Origin: REEB95 sp963810055 | GTDB taxonomy: Bacteria > Pseudomonadota > Alphaproteobacteria > ATCC43930 > CGMCC-115725 | Direction of reading: 5' to 3' | Length of the DNA stretch: 64,000 nucleotides | Assembly: GCA_963810055.1 (NCBI GenBank) | Contig: CAWEME010000004.1 | Span: forward strand, 62,001 to 126,000 | Shown here: one piece after another, positions 16,088 through 26,044 of the stretch | Position numbering within the stretch: position 1 is the stretch's first letter | Layout of the letters: each line of letters begins with the position of its first letter | Made by a program: the position numbers and the translations under genes | The notes under the pieces: generated by a model | The model's input: the letters and a program-made list of their open reading frames with translations, nothing else | Told to the model about the DNA's origin: nothing | Database searches by the model: none

Positions 16088-17185
16088 ATGCTCGCCTATG
16101 CCCTGCGCCGCGTCCTGCTGATCGTCCCGACGCTGTTCGCCATCATCCTGGTGAATTTCATCATCGTCCAGGCGGCGCCGGGCGGGCCGGTGGACCAGCT
16201 CATCGCCCAGTTGCGCGGCACCGGCGCGGGCGCGCTCGAACGGGTGACAGGCGGCGGCGGCGAGACCTCGGCGACCGCGACCTCGGCCGCCCAGGCCGCC
16301 GGCCAGTCGCGCGCCGCGCGCGGCCTCGATCCCGAATTCGTCGCCGAGCTCAACAAGCTCTACGGCTTCGACCAGCCGGCGCCGCAGCGTTTCTGGCTGA
16401 TGATCAAGAACTATCTCACCTTCAATTTCGGCGACAGCTTCTACCAGGACCGCCCGGTGATCAGCCTGATCGCCGACAAGCTGCCGGTTTCGATCTCGCT
16501 CGGGCTGTGGACCACCTTCCTGATCTATCTCATCTCCATCCCGCTCGGCATCCGCAAGGCGGTGAAGGACGGCAGCGCCTTCGACGTCTGGACCAGCGGC
16601 GTCATCATCGTGGGCTACGCCGTGCCCGCCTTCCTCTTCGCCGTGCTGCTGATCGTGATCTTCGCCGGCGGCAGCTATCTCTCCTGGTTCCCGTTGCGCG
16701 GGCTGGTTTCCGACGACTGGTCGAGCCTCGCCTGGCCCGAACGCATCCTCGACTATCTCTGGCACATCGCCTTGCCGATCCTGTCGCTGGTGATCGGCAG
16801 CTTCGCCGGCCTGACCATGCTGACCAAGAACTGCTTCCTGGAGGAGATCAACAAGCAATACGTGGTGACGGCGCGCGCCAAGGGCCTGTCGGAAGCCCGC
16901 GTGCTCTACGGCCACGTCTTCCGCAACGCCATGCTGCTGGTGATCGCCGGGTTTCCGGCGGCCTTCGTCTCGATCCTGTTCACCGGCGCGTTGCTGGTCG
17001 AGGTGATTTTCTCCCTCGACGGGCTGGGCCTGCTGGGTTTCCAGGCGGCGATCGGGCGCGATTACCCGATCATGTTCGCCACGCTCTACATCTACACCCT
17101 GGTGGGATTGGTGCTGAAACTGGTGAGCGATCTGACCTACATGCTGGTCGATCCGCGCATCGATTTCGGGACGCGCGGCACATGA
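16088..17185 (+). CDS. yejB: ABC transporter permease (YejB-like)
   Basis: A 365-aa inner-membrane permease of the DppB/OppB type, with six predicted helices. It opens with MLAYALRRVLLIVPTLFAII. It carries the Yej-specific long insert after the first helix (Gly/Thr-rich, about 45-75) and the EAA-type loop YVVTARAKGLSEARVLYGHV. It overlaps the next permease gene by 4 bp (ATGA). Confidence 0.92.
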   Translation: MLAYALRRVLLIVPTLFAIILVNFIIVQAAPGGPVDQLIAQLRGTGAGALERVTGGGGETSATATSAAQAAGQSRAARGLDPEFVAELNKLYGFDQPAPQRFWLMIKNYLTFNFGDSFYQDRPVISLIADKLPVSISLGLWTTFLIYLISIPLGIRKAVKDGSAFDVWTSGVIIVGYAVPAFLFAVLLIVIFAGGSYLSWFPLRGLVSDDWSSLAWPERILDYLWHIALPILSLVIGSFAGLTMLTKNCFLEEINKQYVVTARAKGLSEARVLYGHVFRNAMLLVIAGFPAAFVSILFTGALLVEVIFSLDGLGLLGFQAAIGRDYPIMFATLYIYTLVGLVLKLVSDLTYMLVDPRIDFGTRGT

Positions 17186-18237
17186 CGCTGCAAACCGTTT
17201 CCGCTGTGCCGCGCCCGCGACTGTCGCCCCTGACGCGAAGGCGGCTGGCGAATTTCCGCGCCAACCGGCGCGGCTTCTGGTCGTTGTGGATTTTCCTGGT
17301 GCTGTTCGGGCTCTCCCTGTTCGCCGAATTCATCGCCAACGACCGGCCGCTGATCGTGTCCTATCAGGGCCACTGGTATTTCCCCGTGGTCGCCGACTAC
17401 ACCGAGCGGAATTTCGGCGGCGATTTGCCGATCGCGGCCGATTACCGCGACAAGACCGTGGCCGGCCGCATCGAGGCGGGGGGCTGGATGCTCTGGCCGC
17501 CCATTCCCTTCAGCTACCGCACCATCAATTTCGATCTCCACCAGGCGGTGCCGTCGCCGCCGAGCAAGGCCGATTGGCTCGGCACCGACGACCAGGGGCG
17601 CGACGTGCTGGCGCGCCTCATCTACGGCTTCCGTTTGTCGGTGCTGTTCGGGCTGACGCTCACGGTTACGAGCTCGGTCATCGGCGTCGCCGCCGGCGCG
17701 GTGCAAGGCTATTACGGCGGGCTGGTCGATCTGGGCTTCCAGCGTTTCCTCGAGATCTGGTCGGGCTTGCCCATGCTCTATCTGCTCATCATCCTGTCGA
17801 GCCTGATCGAGCCCAATTTCTGGTGGCTCCTCGGGATCATGCTGCTGTTCTCCTGGATGTCGCTGGTCGATCTGGTGCGCGCCGAATTCCTGCGCGCGCG
17901 CAATTTCGATTACGTGCGCGCGGCGCGCGCCTTGGGCGTTTCCAACCCGGTCATCATCTGGCGGCACGTGCTCCCCAACGCCATGGTGGCGACGCTCACC
18001 TTCCTGCCTTTCATCCTCAACGGCTCGATCACCACCCTGACCTCGCTCGATTTCTTGGGATTCGGCCTGCCGCCGGGCTCGCCTTCGCTCGGCGAGCTCC
18101 TGGCCGAGGGCAAGGCCAATCTCCAGGCGCCCTGGCTGGGCTTGACCGCCTTCTTCTTCCTCGCCTTGATGCTGAGCCTGCTGATCTTCGTCGGCGAGGC
18201 GGTGCGCGACGCGTTCGATCCGCGAAAGACAAGGTAA
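17182..18237 (+). CDS. yejE: ABC transporter permease (YejE-like)
   Basis: A 351-aa partner permease of the DppC type. It has an N-terminal cytoplasmic stretch (LTRRRLANFRANRRGFWSLW), a first helix, a periplasmic domain of about 80 aa that distinguishes YejE, the GTDDQGRDVLARLIYGFRLS stretch typical of DppC-like permeases, and the EAA loop FDYVRAARALGVSNPVIIWR. The start overlaps yejB. The ATPase gene follows after 2 bp. Confidence 0.92.
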   Translation: MTLQTVSAVPRPRLSPLTRRRLANFRANRRGFWSLWIFLVLFGLSLFAEFIANDRPLIVSYQGHWYFPVVADYTERNFGGDLPIAADYRDKTVAGRIEAGGWMLWPPIPFSYRTINFDLHQAVPSPPSKADWLGTDDQGRDVLARLIYGFRLSVLFGLTLTVTSSVIGVAAGAVQGYYGGLVDLGFQRFLEIWSGLPMLYLLIILSSLIEPNFWWLLGIMLLFSWMSLVDLVRAEFLRARNFDYVRAARALGVSNPVIIWRHVLPNAMVATLTFLPFILNGSITTLTSLDFLGFGLPPGSPSLGELLAEGKANLQAPWLGLTAFFFLALMLSLLIFVGEAVRDAFDPRKTR

Positions 18238-18239
18238 GC

Positions 18240-19856
18240 ATGGCCCTGCTGGAATTGCGCGACCTGTCCGTGAACTTCGCCATGCCGGGCCAGACCGTCG
18301 CGGCGGTGAAAAGCGTGTCTTTCGCGCTCGACAAGGGCGAGACCGTGGCGCTGGTCGGCGAATCGGGTTCGGGCAAGTCGGTCACCGCGCTGTCGATCCT
18401 CCAGCTGCTGCCTTATCCGCTGGCGAGCCACGGGAAGGGCAGCAGCATCCGGTTCGACGGCCAGGAACTGGTCGGCGCCAAGGAGAAGCTGTTGCAGCGC
18501 ATCCGCGGCGGCCGCATCGCCATGGTGTTCCAGGAGCCGATGACCTCGCTCAACCCGTTGCACACCATCGAGAAGCAGATCGCCGAAACCCTCACCCTGC
18601 ACAAGGGGCTGCGCGGCCCGGAAGCGCGGGCGCGCACGGTCGAGCTCTTGAAGCTGGTCGGGCTGGCCGAGGCCGAAAGCCGGCTCGACGCCTATCCGCA
18701 CCAGCTTTCGGGCGGGCAGCGCCAGCGCGTCATGATCGCCATGGCGCTCGCCAACGAGCCCGACATCTTGATCGCCGACGAGCCCACCACCGCACTCGAC
18801 GTCACCATCCAGGCGCAGATCCTGAAGCTGTTGAAGGATTTGCAGCGCCGCTTCGGCATGGCGCTGCTGCTCATCACCCACGATCTGACCATCGTCCGCA
18901 AAATGGCCGACCGCGTGCTGATGATGACGCAAGGCGCGATCGTCGAGCAGGGCGCGACCCGGGACATCTTCGAGCGCCCGCAGCATCCCTATACCAAGCA
19001 TCTGCTCGCGGCGATGCCGCATGGCCAGCCTTCGGCCAAGTCCCCGCGCCCGCCGGTGCTGCTCGAAGCCGAGGATCTGCGCGTCTGGTTCCCGGTCAAG
19101 ACCGGGCTGTGGCGCCGCACCACCGGCCACATCAAGGCGGTGGACGGGGTCGATCTGTCTTTGCGCGAAGGCGAGACGCTGGGCGTGGTCGGGGAATCGG
19201 GTTCGGGCAAAACCACGCTCGGCCTGGCCTTGCTGCGGCTCCAGGAAAGCCGGGGCGCCATCCGCTACGGCGGCCGGGACATCGCGGCGCTCGGCTCGGG
19301 CGCGATGCGGCCGTTGCGGCGCGAGCTCCAGATCGTGTTCCAGGATCCTTTCGCCAGCCTTTCGCCCCGGCTTTCTCTCGCCCAGATCGTCGAGGAGGGG
19401 CTGAAGGTGCACAAGCTCGGCGGCGACGCGGCGGGCAGACGGAAACTCATTGAAGAGTCACTCGCCGAACTCGGCCTCGATCCCGCCTCGGCCGACCGCT
19501 ATCCGCATGAATTCTCCGGCGGGCAGCGCCAGCGCATCGCGCTCGCCCGCGCCATGGTGCTGAAGCCGCGTTTGATCGTGCTCGACGAGCCGACCTCGGC
19601 GCTCGACATGTCGGTGCAGACCCAGATCGTGGAACTGCTCCGCGAGCTTCAGCAACGCCACGGCATTGCCTATCTGTTCATCAGCCACGATCTGCGCGTG
19701 GTGCGCGCGCTCGCCCATGAGGTGCTGGTGCTGAAGGACGGCAAGGCGGTCGAGCGCGGTCCGGCGAAGCAGATCTTCGACGCGCCGCAGCAGCCCTATA
19801 CCAAGGCGCTGATGGCCGCCGCCTTCGACATCGAAACCGTCGAGGCCGGGGCGTAG
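18240..19856 (+). CDS. yejF: ABC transporter ATPase, two-domain (YejF-like)
   Basis: A 538-aa fusion of two ABC ATPase domains. Domain 1 has Walker A GESGSGKS, signature LSGGQRQRV and Walker B ILIADEPTTALD. Domain 2 (from about residue 280) has GESGSGKTT, FSGGQRQRI and LIVLDEPTSALD. Each domain ends with the oligopeptide-transporter motif HPYT/QPYTKAL. It powers the YejABE importer. It is the last gene of the operon. Confidence 0.93.
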   Translation: MALLELRDLSVNFAMPGQTVAAVKSVSFALDKGETVALVGESGSGKSVTALSILQLLPYPLASHGKGSSIRFDGQELVGAKEKLLQRIRGGRIAMVFQEPMTSLNPLHTIEKQIAETLTLHKGLRGPEARARTVELLKLVGLAEAESRLDAYPHQLSGGQRQRVMIAMALANEPDILIADEPTTALDVTIQAQILKLLKDLQRRFGMALLLITHDLTIVRKMADRVLMMTQGAIVEQGATRDIFERPQHPYTKHLLAAMPHGQPSAKSPRPPVLLEAEDLRVWFPVKTGLWRRTTGHIKAVDGVDLSLREGETLGVVGESGSGKTTLGLALLRLQESRGAIRYGGRDIAALGSGAMRPLRRELQIVFQDPFASLSPRLSLAQIVEEGLKVHKLGGDAAGRRKLIEESLAELGLDPASADRYPHEFSGGQRQRIALARAMVLKPRLIVLDEPTSALDMSVQTQIVELLRELQQRHGIAYLFISHDLRVVRALAHEVLVLKDGKAVERGPAKQIFDAPQQPYTKALMAAAFDIETVEAGA

Positions 19857-19889
19857 AATGGCTCGGCCGAATGAAAGAGGGAAACCGTC

Positions 19890-20549
19890 ATGCCGATTTT
19901 GAACCGCCGCGCCGTCATCATCGGGGCCGCCGCCGCCGCGCTTGGCCCTTGGGGCCAGGCTTTTGCGCAAGGCGCGCCGGTCCATCTGCCGTTCATCACC
20001 CATGCGGCCTTCTTCTCGAAGGAAACCCAGCAAAGCGTGCCGCTCGATCCGCAGGTTTTCGTCAAGGACGGCAACGCCAAGGCCGAGACCGGACCGCAAG
20101 GCATCCAGCACATCGACGGCTTCCGGCCGGCGCATATATCATCGGACCCGCCCGCCACGCCGGTGTTTTCGGCGCAGGGCCAGCCCTTGGGGTTTTCGCT
20201 CGGCCAATGGCTCGGCGCCAGCGGCGCCGTGACCCTGCGACCGCGCGGCGCGGGCGCCATTGTGCGGGTGCGTCTGACCGGCCTGGTGCCGAACGGCGTC
20301 TACAGCCTGTTCGAGAACCACTTCGATCAGCAGCCCGTCGGCTTCACCCCGTTGGACGGCAGCGGCAAGCGCAACTCGTTCACCGCCAAGGCCGACGGCA
20401 GCGGAGCCATGACCGTGCATGCGCCTCAGATGCTCACCGGCGTCAATGCCGTCCTGCTGGTTTACCACAGCGACCGTCAGACCCACGGCGTTTCGCGGGG
20501 CGAGATCGGCGTCAACGCCCACCATCAGCTGATCGCCAAGCTGCCTTAG
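19890..20549 (+). CDS. Exported protein with Tat-like signal, unknown function
   Basis: A 219-aa protein beginning MPILNRRAVIIGAAAAALG: a twin-arginine followed by a hydrophobic stretch and an AFA-Q cleavage site, so likely Tat export. The mature part is beta-rich (VRVRLTGLVPNGVYSLFENH and on to AKADGSGAMTVHAP) and resembles the CHRD/SOD-like beta folds only loosely. There are no clear metal ligands. It follows yejF by 33 bp but is not part of known Yej systems. Confidence 0.75.
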   Translation: MPILNRRAVIIGAAAAALGPWGQAFAQGAPVHLPFITHAAFFSKETQQSVPLDPQVFVKDGNAKAETGPQGIQHIDGFRPAHISSDPPATPVFSAQGQPLGFSLGQWLGASGAVTLRPRGAGAIVRVRLTGLVPNGVYSLFENHFDQQPVGFTPLDGSGKRNSFTAKADGSGAMTVHAPQMLTGVNAVLLVYHSDRQTHGVSRGEIGVNAHHQLIAKLP

Positions 20550-20972
20550 TCAGCCCTCGAGCTTCCAGCGCTTCATCACCTTGCGCGTGGCGGCGTAATC
20601 CGGGTGGTCGATTGTCCAGCCGTGGCGCAGATAGGCTTTCGCCGTGAGCCGGTTGCCGTAGAAGCCCAGGAACAGGTCGATCAGGATGAAGACCGCGGCC
20701 AGGATCACGCCGGCGTAATTCTTGGCCTGCTCGCCGAGGAAGGTGCCGAGCACGAACCAGAGCAGCAGCAACGCCAGCATCATGGCGCCCCATTGATGCA
20801 GCTTGCGCAGGAACAGCGGAATCCCCAAGAGCGGCGACAGCACGAACAAATCCCAGGCGAATCCCACCCGGATCCATTTGAGCTTGCCGCCGCCGGGCGG
20901 CTTCAGCCCGATTCGCGCCGCCGGCGCCTCGCTCGGGCCCCGCGGCGCGCGTTTTTTCCGCCCCAATCTCAT
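20550..20972 (-). CDS. Small membrane protein (DUF2628-like)
   Basis: 140 aa with three hydrophobic segments (WDLFVLSPLLGIPLFL; MMLALLLLWFVLGTF; AGVILAAVFILIDLFLGFY) and then GNRLTAKAYLRHGW, the pattern of DUF2628 proteins. The start at 20972 (MRLGRKKRAP) was chosen over an in-frame start 81 codons upstream, because that extension is low-complexity and lies in non-conserved DNA. Function unknown. Confidence 0.7.
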   Translation of the reverse strand: MRLGRKKRAPRGPSEAPAARIGLKPPGGGKLKWIRVGFAWDLFVLSPLLGIPLFLRKLHQWGAMMLALLLLWFVLGTFLGEQAKNYAGVILAAVFILIDLFLGFYGNRLTAKAYLRHGWTIDHPDYAATRKVMKRWKLEG

Positions 20973-21198
20973 GGCTTGGGCCTCATCGCCATGCTTCGAC
21001 TCGGGCCGAATCGGCCCCAGCTTCGGCCCTTGACCGCGAAACCATGCCCGGCAAGACCCCTCTCCCCAAAACCCCTCGAAGTCGGATGACCAACGAGTTG
21101 CGCCCCCGATTCGCCGCCGCCGCCCCGCAGGCCGGGGTTGCGCGCCGCCCCCGCGCCCGCCACCATGGGGCGAGGCCGACGGGAGACGAGAATAGCCG

Positions 21199-21852
21199 AT
21201 GGCGGACTTCACCATCTATATCGCCAACAAGAACTACTCCTCCTGGTCGCTGCGCGCCTGGTTGATGCTGAAACGCGCGGGCGTGACCTTCCGCGAGGTG
21301 ATGATCCCGCTGCGCCAGCCCGACACCCGCACCGAGATCATGCGCCATTCGCCCTCGGGCAAGGTCCCGGCCTTGACGCACGGCAAGATCGTAATCTGGG
21401 AATCGCTCGCCATCGGCGAATACCTGCACGAGCGGTTTCCGGCGAAGAAGCTGTGGCCGAGTTCGATCCACGCCCGCGCCACGGCGCGGGCGGTGAGCGC
21501 CGAGATGCATGCCGGGTTCTTGAATCTGCGCCGGCACCTGCCGATGAACATGCGCGGCTTCTTTCCCAAACGCGGCCTGACGCCCGAGGCCCAGGCCGAC
21601 ATCAACCGCATCACCGCGCTGTGGCGCGACTGCCGCAAGCGCTTCCGCGCCAAGGGCGGCTTTTTGTTCGGTTCCTTCTCGATCGCCGACGCCATGTACG
21701 CGCCGGTGGTGAGCCGCTTGCGCACCTACGCGGTCGAGCTGGACGACGAGGCCGCTTCCTATTGCGAAGCGGTCGAGACCTGGCCGGCCTATCAGGAATG
21801 GCTGGCATCGGCCAAGAACGAGCCGATGATCATCGAGGAATACGAGTTCTAG
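21199..21852 (+). CDS. Glutathione S-transferase family protein
   Basis: 217 aa with an N-terminal thioredoxin fold (TIYIANKNYSSWSLRAWLML; the NYSSWSLR turn carries the likely catalytic Ser) and a glutathione-binding stretch SGKVPALTHGKIVIWESLAI. A helical C-terminal domain ends in the YxxWLA pattern (YQEWLASAKNEP). It belongs to the GST group close to maleylacetoacetate isomerase and zeta-like enzymes; the substrate is unknown. It is convergent with pgk, 4 bp apart. Confidence 0.88.
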   Translation: MADFTIYIANKNYSSWSLRAWLMLKRAGVTFREVMIPLRQPDTRTEIMRHSPSGKVPALTHGKIVIWESLAIGEYLHERFPAKKLWPSSIHARATARAVSAEMHAGFLNLRRHLPMNMRGFFPKRGLTPEAQADINRITALWRDCRKRFRAKGGFLFGSFSIADAMYAPVVSRLRTYAVELDDEAASYCEAVETWPAYQEWLASAKNEPMIIEEYEF

Positions 21853-21856
21853 CGTT

Positions 21857-23053
21857 TTAGCGCTTGAGCGCCTGGATGCCCGGCAGATCGCGGCCTTCGA
21901 GCCATTCGAGAAAGGCGCCGCCCGCGGCCGAGACATAGGAAAGCTTTCCGTTAACGTCCGCCATCTTCAGCGCCGCCACCGTGTCGCCGCCGCCGGCGAC
22001 GCTCAGCAGCTTTCCGGCCTGGGTGAGCTCGGCGGCCTGCCGCGCGACGGCGGTCGTGCCCTGGTCGAAGGGCTTGGTCTCGAAGGCGCCGAGCGGCCCG
22101 TTCCACACCAGCGTGCGGCAGGATGCCAGCTTTTCGGCGATGAGCGCCGCCGTCTTCGGGCCGATGTCGAGGATCATGGCATCCTCCGGCACCCGGCCGA
22201 CGGCCACGGTTTGGACCGCGACGCCCGGCTTCAATTCCTTCGCCGTCACCGCGTCGACCGGCAGGACCAGCTCGCAGCCGGCCTGCTCCGCCTCGCCGCG
22301 CAATTTCCGCGCCCCTTCGAGCAGGTCGCGCTCGACCAGCGATTTCCCGACGCCGCGCCCTTCGGCCAGCAGCAGGGTGTTGGCCATGGCGCCGCCGATG
22401 ATCAGGATCTGCACCTTGGCGGCGAGGAAATGCAGCATGGCGAGCTTGGTCGAAACCTTGGCGCCGCCGACGATGGCCGCCACCGGGTGTTGCGGATGTT
22501 CGAGCGCGGATGAGAGCGCCTTCAGCTCCGCCTCCATCAGCCGCCCGGCATAGGCCGGCAGCAGATGCGCCACCGCCTCGACCGAGGCATGGGCGCGGTG
22601 GGCGCAGGAGAAGGCGTCGTCGACATAGACGTCGGCGAGCGACGCGAGATCCTTGGCGAAGCCCGGATCGTTCGCTTCCTCCTCCTTGTGGAAGCGGAGA
22701 TTTTCCAGGAGCGCGATCTCGCCCGGCTTCAGCCCGTCGACCGCCGCCTTGGCCCGGGGCCCGATGCAATCCTCGGCGAACACGACGTGGCGCCGTTGCA
22801 GCGCCTCGGACAGCGGCTGGGCGATCGGTTTCAGCGAGAGCGCCGGATCGGGCTTGCCGTTGGGCCGGCCGAAATGCGAGATGACCACGACCCGCGCGCC
22901 CTTCTCCGCCAGTTCGCGGATGGTGGGGGCGAGCCGGGCGATCCGCGTCTGGTCGGCGACGCGGCCGTCCTTCACCGGCACGTTGAGATCGGCGCGGACG
23001 AGAACCCGCTTGCCCTTGGCATCGAGGTCGTCGAGGGTCAGGAATCGGGGCAT
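21857..23053 (-). CDS. pgk: Phosphoglycerate kinase
   Basis: 398-aa glycolytic/gluconeogenic enzyme. The N-terminal signature VLVRADLNVPVKDG has the substrate-binding Arg/Asp. ISHFGRPNGKPDP, DDAFSCAHRAHAS, VGGAKVSTKLAML and the C-terminal nucleotide loop SVAGGGDTVAAL are all present. In many alphaproteobacteria pgk follows gap; here the upstream neighbour is a methyltransferase on the other strand, so the context is not the usual one. Confidence 0.96.
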   Translation of the reverse strand: MPRFLTLDDLDAKGKRVLVRADLNVPVKDGRVADQTRIARLAPTIRELAEKGARVVVISHFGRPNGKPDPALSLKPIAQPLSEALQRRHVVFAEDCIGPRAKAAVDGLKPGEIALLENLRFHKEEEANDPGFAKDLASLADVYVDDAFSCAHRAHASVEAVAHLLPAYAGRLMEAELKALSSALEHPQHPVAAIVGGAKVSTKLAMLHFLAAKVQILIIGGAMANTLLLAEGRGVGKSLVERDLLEGARKLRGEAEQAGCELVLPVDAVTAKELKPGVAVQTVAVGRVPEDAMILDIGPKTAALIAEKLASCRTLVWNGPLGAFETKPFDQGTTAVARQAAELTQAGKLLSVAGGGDTVAALKMADVNGKLSYVSAAGGAFLEWLEGRDLPGIQALKR

Positions 23054-23150
23054 GGGGATGAGTGGCGGGGTCTTTCGGAATGGGCCAGAATCGGGGCGGG
23101 ACGAATGACCGGGGCAAGATGGTTTTGCCGGCCCGAATGGTCAAGCGCTA

Positions 23151-23687
23151 ATGCAACATTCCGGTCATCAGGCGGAATCGGCGCCTTCGCCCTGGGTCGA
23201 GCGGTTCGCCGCCTTGATCCGGCCGGGCGGGCTTGTGCTCGATTTGGCGGCGGGGTCGGGGCGGCACACCGCCCTGCTGCTGGCCCGGGGGCTCAGGGTC
23301 ACCGCCGTCGACCGCGACGCGGCGGAGCTGCGGGCCGCTTTCGGCGCCAATCCGGCCTGCCGCGTGGTCGAGCTCGACCTCGAAGACGGCGGGCCCTGGC
23401 GGCTGGGGCAAGGTTATGACGGCATCGTGGTGACGAATTACCTCCACCGCCCCTTGCTGCCCTTGCTCGCCGCGGCACTGGCGCCCGGCGGCGTGCTGAT
23501 CTACGAGACCTTCATGCGCGGCCAGGAGAGGTTCGGCAAGCCGAGCAACCCGGATTTCCTGCTTGATCCTGGCGAATTGCGCCAGGCCTATGCCGGAACG
23601 CTGGAGGTGATCGCTTTTGAGGAGGGCGTGTTCCAAGAGCCGCGCCCGGCTTCCTTGCAGCGCATCGCGGCGCGAAAGGGTCTATAA
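23151..23687 (+). CDS. SAM-dependent methyltransferase (TehB/class I type)
   Basis: 178 aa. VLDLAAGSGRHTALLLA is the SAM-binding motif I, VTAVDRDAAEL the acidic loop, and YDGIVVTNYLHRPLLP motif II. PSNPDFLLDPGELRQAY resembles TehB-like enzymes. The substrate is unknown. It diverges from pgk with about 100 bp between. Confidence 0.8.
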   Translation: MQHSGHQAESAPSPWVERFAALIRPGGLVLDLAAGSGRHTALLLARGLRVTAVDRDAAELRAAFGANPACRVVELDLEDGGPWRLGQGYDGIVVTNYLHRPLLPLLAAALAPGGVLIYETFMRGQERFGKPSNPDFLLDPGELRQAYAGTLEVIAFEEGVFQEPRPASLQRIAARKGL

Positions 23688-23718
23688 TCCGCCCACAAGG
23701 GGCGAAAGGGAGGCAAGA

Positions 23719-23931
23719 ATGGCGATGAAATGCAATGTCGGCTGGCATGACCGGGTGACCCGGATCGTCATCGGCCTGGCGATCATCGTCGCGATTTTCC
23801 TCTGGCAGGTGGATCCGCGCTGGCTTGCGCTGATCGGCGTGATCCCGATCCTGACCGCGATCGGCGGCTGGTGTCCGGTCTACGAAATCCTGGGCATGAC
23901 CACCGACACCACGGAAACCCCCGAAGACTAG
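23719..23931 (+). CDS. DUF2892 small inner-membrane protein
   Basis: 70 aa. It begins MAMKCNVGWHDRVTRIVIGL and has two hydrophobic helices. The GxxDRxxRxxxG opening and GWCPVY near the end are the DUF2892 (YgaP-like membrane) pattern. GGGAGGCA upstream is a good ribosome site. Function unknown; relatives are often fused to rhodanese domains. Confidence 0.8.
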   Translation: MAMKCNVGWHDRVTRIVIGLAIIVAIFLWQVDPRWLALIGVIPILTAIGGWCPVYEILGMTTDTTETPED

Positions 23932-25492
23932 CTATTCGCCGCCGGTTTTCTGCGCATAGCGGCCGTCCGGCAGCCGCCCGACGTCGCCCCGAATCGCATC
24001 CAGCGCTTGCGTGACGTCGCGGCCGTCGCGGCTGCCGGTCAGCGCCATCAATTCGCGGAAGAACTTCGGACCGCCGCGCAGCGCCGCGGCGACGGTCAGC
24101 GGTTTCGCCGGCGCGGCGTCGAGTTGCGGCGGAACCGGGACCTTGTAGCGCAAATCGTTCCGCCACCCCGGCGGCAGCGTCAGGTCGAATCCCGCCTTCG
24201 CGCCGGTCAGCTTGCCGCGCAGCGACGGATCGATCGGTACCGCGCGGAAACCGGAAGCCACGACCAGGTCGCGGTCGGGCTGGAAGCGCGTCGCCAGCGC
24301 CCATTCCATCTGCCGGTCGGAAAAGACGTCGATGTCGTCGTCGACGACGAAGACGTTTTTCACCTCGCCGGTCGAGGCGAAAGCCGCGGCGATGGCGTTG
24401 CGCGCCTCGCCCGGGAAATGCGGGCGCATCGACAGGCGTGCATTGAACACCCCGGTTCCGCCCGGCGGACAATGGAGCGCGACCGGCTCCCGGATCGCCG
24501 TCTCGAGCGCCGCCCAGACGGCGCTTTCCGTCTTCACCGCATTCAAATGCGCCGTGTCGGTGGCGTCGAGAAAGCGCCCGCCGATGGTAAGCGTTTGCAG
24601 CAGGGCGTCGCGGCGTTTGGTGATGGCGGTCAGATGAAAGACCGGATTGGTCTTCATGACGCCGTAGGTGCCGGCGAATTCCCCGTAAGGCGCCTCTTTC
24701 TCGTACCAGCCGCGCGGATCGAGATGGCCTTCGAGGACGATCTCGGCATCGGCGGGCGCCATCGCATCGATGGTCACGCAGCGCACCAGCGGCACGGCGG
24801 ATTGGCGCAGCCCGCCCATCAAGGCGATCTCGTCGTCGATGGGCACGCCCATGACGGCGCACAGCGAGTCGGCCGGGTGGGCGCCGAGCATGATCGCCAT
24901 CGGCATCGGCTTGCCCGCCGCCACGTAGGCGGCGAACATGGTGCGGCAGTCGCTCGGCGCCGTGAGGTCGATGCCCGCCTCCGACTTGCCGCGGATCATC
25001 AGGCGGCGATAACCGACGTTGCGGTGCCGCCGGTCGATGCCGACCGTGATGTCGATGCCGCCCAGATAGATGCCGCCGTCATCGGCGTGCTGCAAATGCG
25101 CCGGCAATTTCATGAAGTCGGCCTCGGCGCCCGTGAGGATGACTTGATGGACCGGCGCCGCCGCGCTCGTCACCTCGACCGGCGGCACCGGCGGCCCGGC
25201 AGCGCTTGACGACCTCCGGGAGCAAGGCCTCGGCGGAGACGCCCAGCCCCAGCGCCAGGCGGCGGCGGCTGGCGACGACGTTGCCGGCGATTTGGGCGCG
25301 CTCCGGACCGGCCGCCCTGAACAGGACCGCTTTTGGGTTGCCGTCCAGATGCGAGGCGAGATCGGCCAAATCGACCGGTTGGGCGATGTCGTCGAGTTCA
25401 TTCCGGGCGCGCAAACCCTCGACGAAATTCCTGAGGCGGAACGCCTCGAAATCGATGGTCGTGCCCTTGCCGGCAAGCGGCGTGTGGATCAT
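23932..25492 (-). CDS. UbiD family decarboxylase (frameshifted)
   Basis: A prenylated-FMN dependent decarboxylase of about 520 aa. The N-terminal part (MIHTPLAGKGTTIDFEAFRL) runs to EALLPEVVKR near 25205, where one extra base shifts the frame. Reading continues as AAGPPVPPVEV to the end. EAPYGEFAGTYG is the UbiD catalytic loop with its conserved Glu residues, and VGIDRRHRNVGYRR and LGAHPADSLC fit the family. Whether it acts in ubiquinone synthesis or on an aromatic or heteroaromatic acid cannot be told. No ubiX-like gene is adjacent. The frameshift is probably a sequence error. Confidence 0.82.
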
Positions 25493-25633
25493 GGGAAAAG
25501 CTCCTTCGCTGCGTCTTCATCGCCGTCCGGGTGCGGAGTCTGGTCCAACGGAGCCCTAACACCCGCTATAATTATACGCGGGAGGCTGGCGGTATCCCTT
25601 TTACCGCTCCAACGCCCTGGTCGGGGGAGATTC

Positions 25634-26029
25634 ATGAAAATCCCGGTGAAGCCGCTTATCCTGGCCCTGGTGGCGCTGTTCGCCGCCGCAGCCCTGGCCT
25701 TGGGGCAGGCATCCGGGCCGCGCGACATAACCGGCAAATGGGTCATGGAACTCGGGCCCGGCTGCGCAGGGCCGATCGACATCGGCCCGGCCCAAAATGC
25801 GGCGGGCGCCAATTGGACCGCCGTCTTGACCGCGACCTGTGATAATCTGCCGAGAACGGGGCGCTATTCGATCTGGGCGGATGCCAATGGCACCTACCAT
25901 TTCAGCGGGACGGTCACCTTCGGCGATGCGAGCGTGGTCAAGAGCTACTTCGACATGTATTGGACGCGCGACGGCAAGGCCCTGGCCGGGGCGGGCGGAA
26001 ACGGCGGCGGCCATGTCATGCACAAGTGA
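25634..26029 (+). CDS. Secreted hypothetical protein
   Basis: 131 aa with a signal peptide (MKIPVKPLILALVALFAAAA, cleavage near ALG-Q) and a short beta-rich domain: ITGKWVMELGPGCAGPIDIG, then SIWADANGTYHFSGTVTFGD. A Cys pair (GPGC ... ATC) may form a disulfide. GGGGGAGA before the ATG is a good ribosome site. No family recognised. It is followed by another small exported protein. Confidence 0.7.
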   Translation: MKIPVKPLILALVALFAAAALALGQASGPRDITGKWVMELGPGCAGPIDIGPAQNAAGANWTAVLTATCDNLPRTGRYSIWADANGTYHFSGTVTFGDASVVKSYFDMYWTRDGKALAGAGGNGGGHVMHK

Positions 26030-26044
26030 CTCATGGAGGCGGCG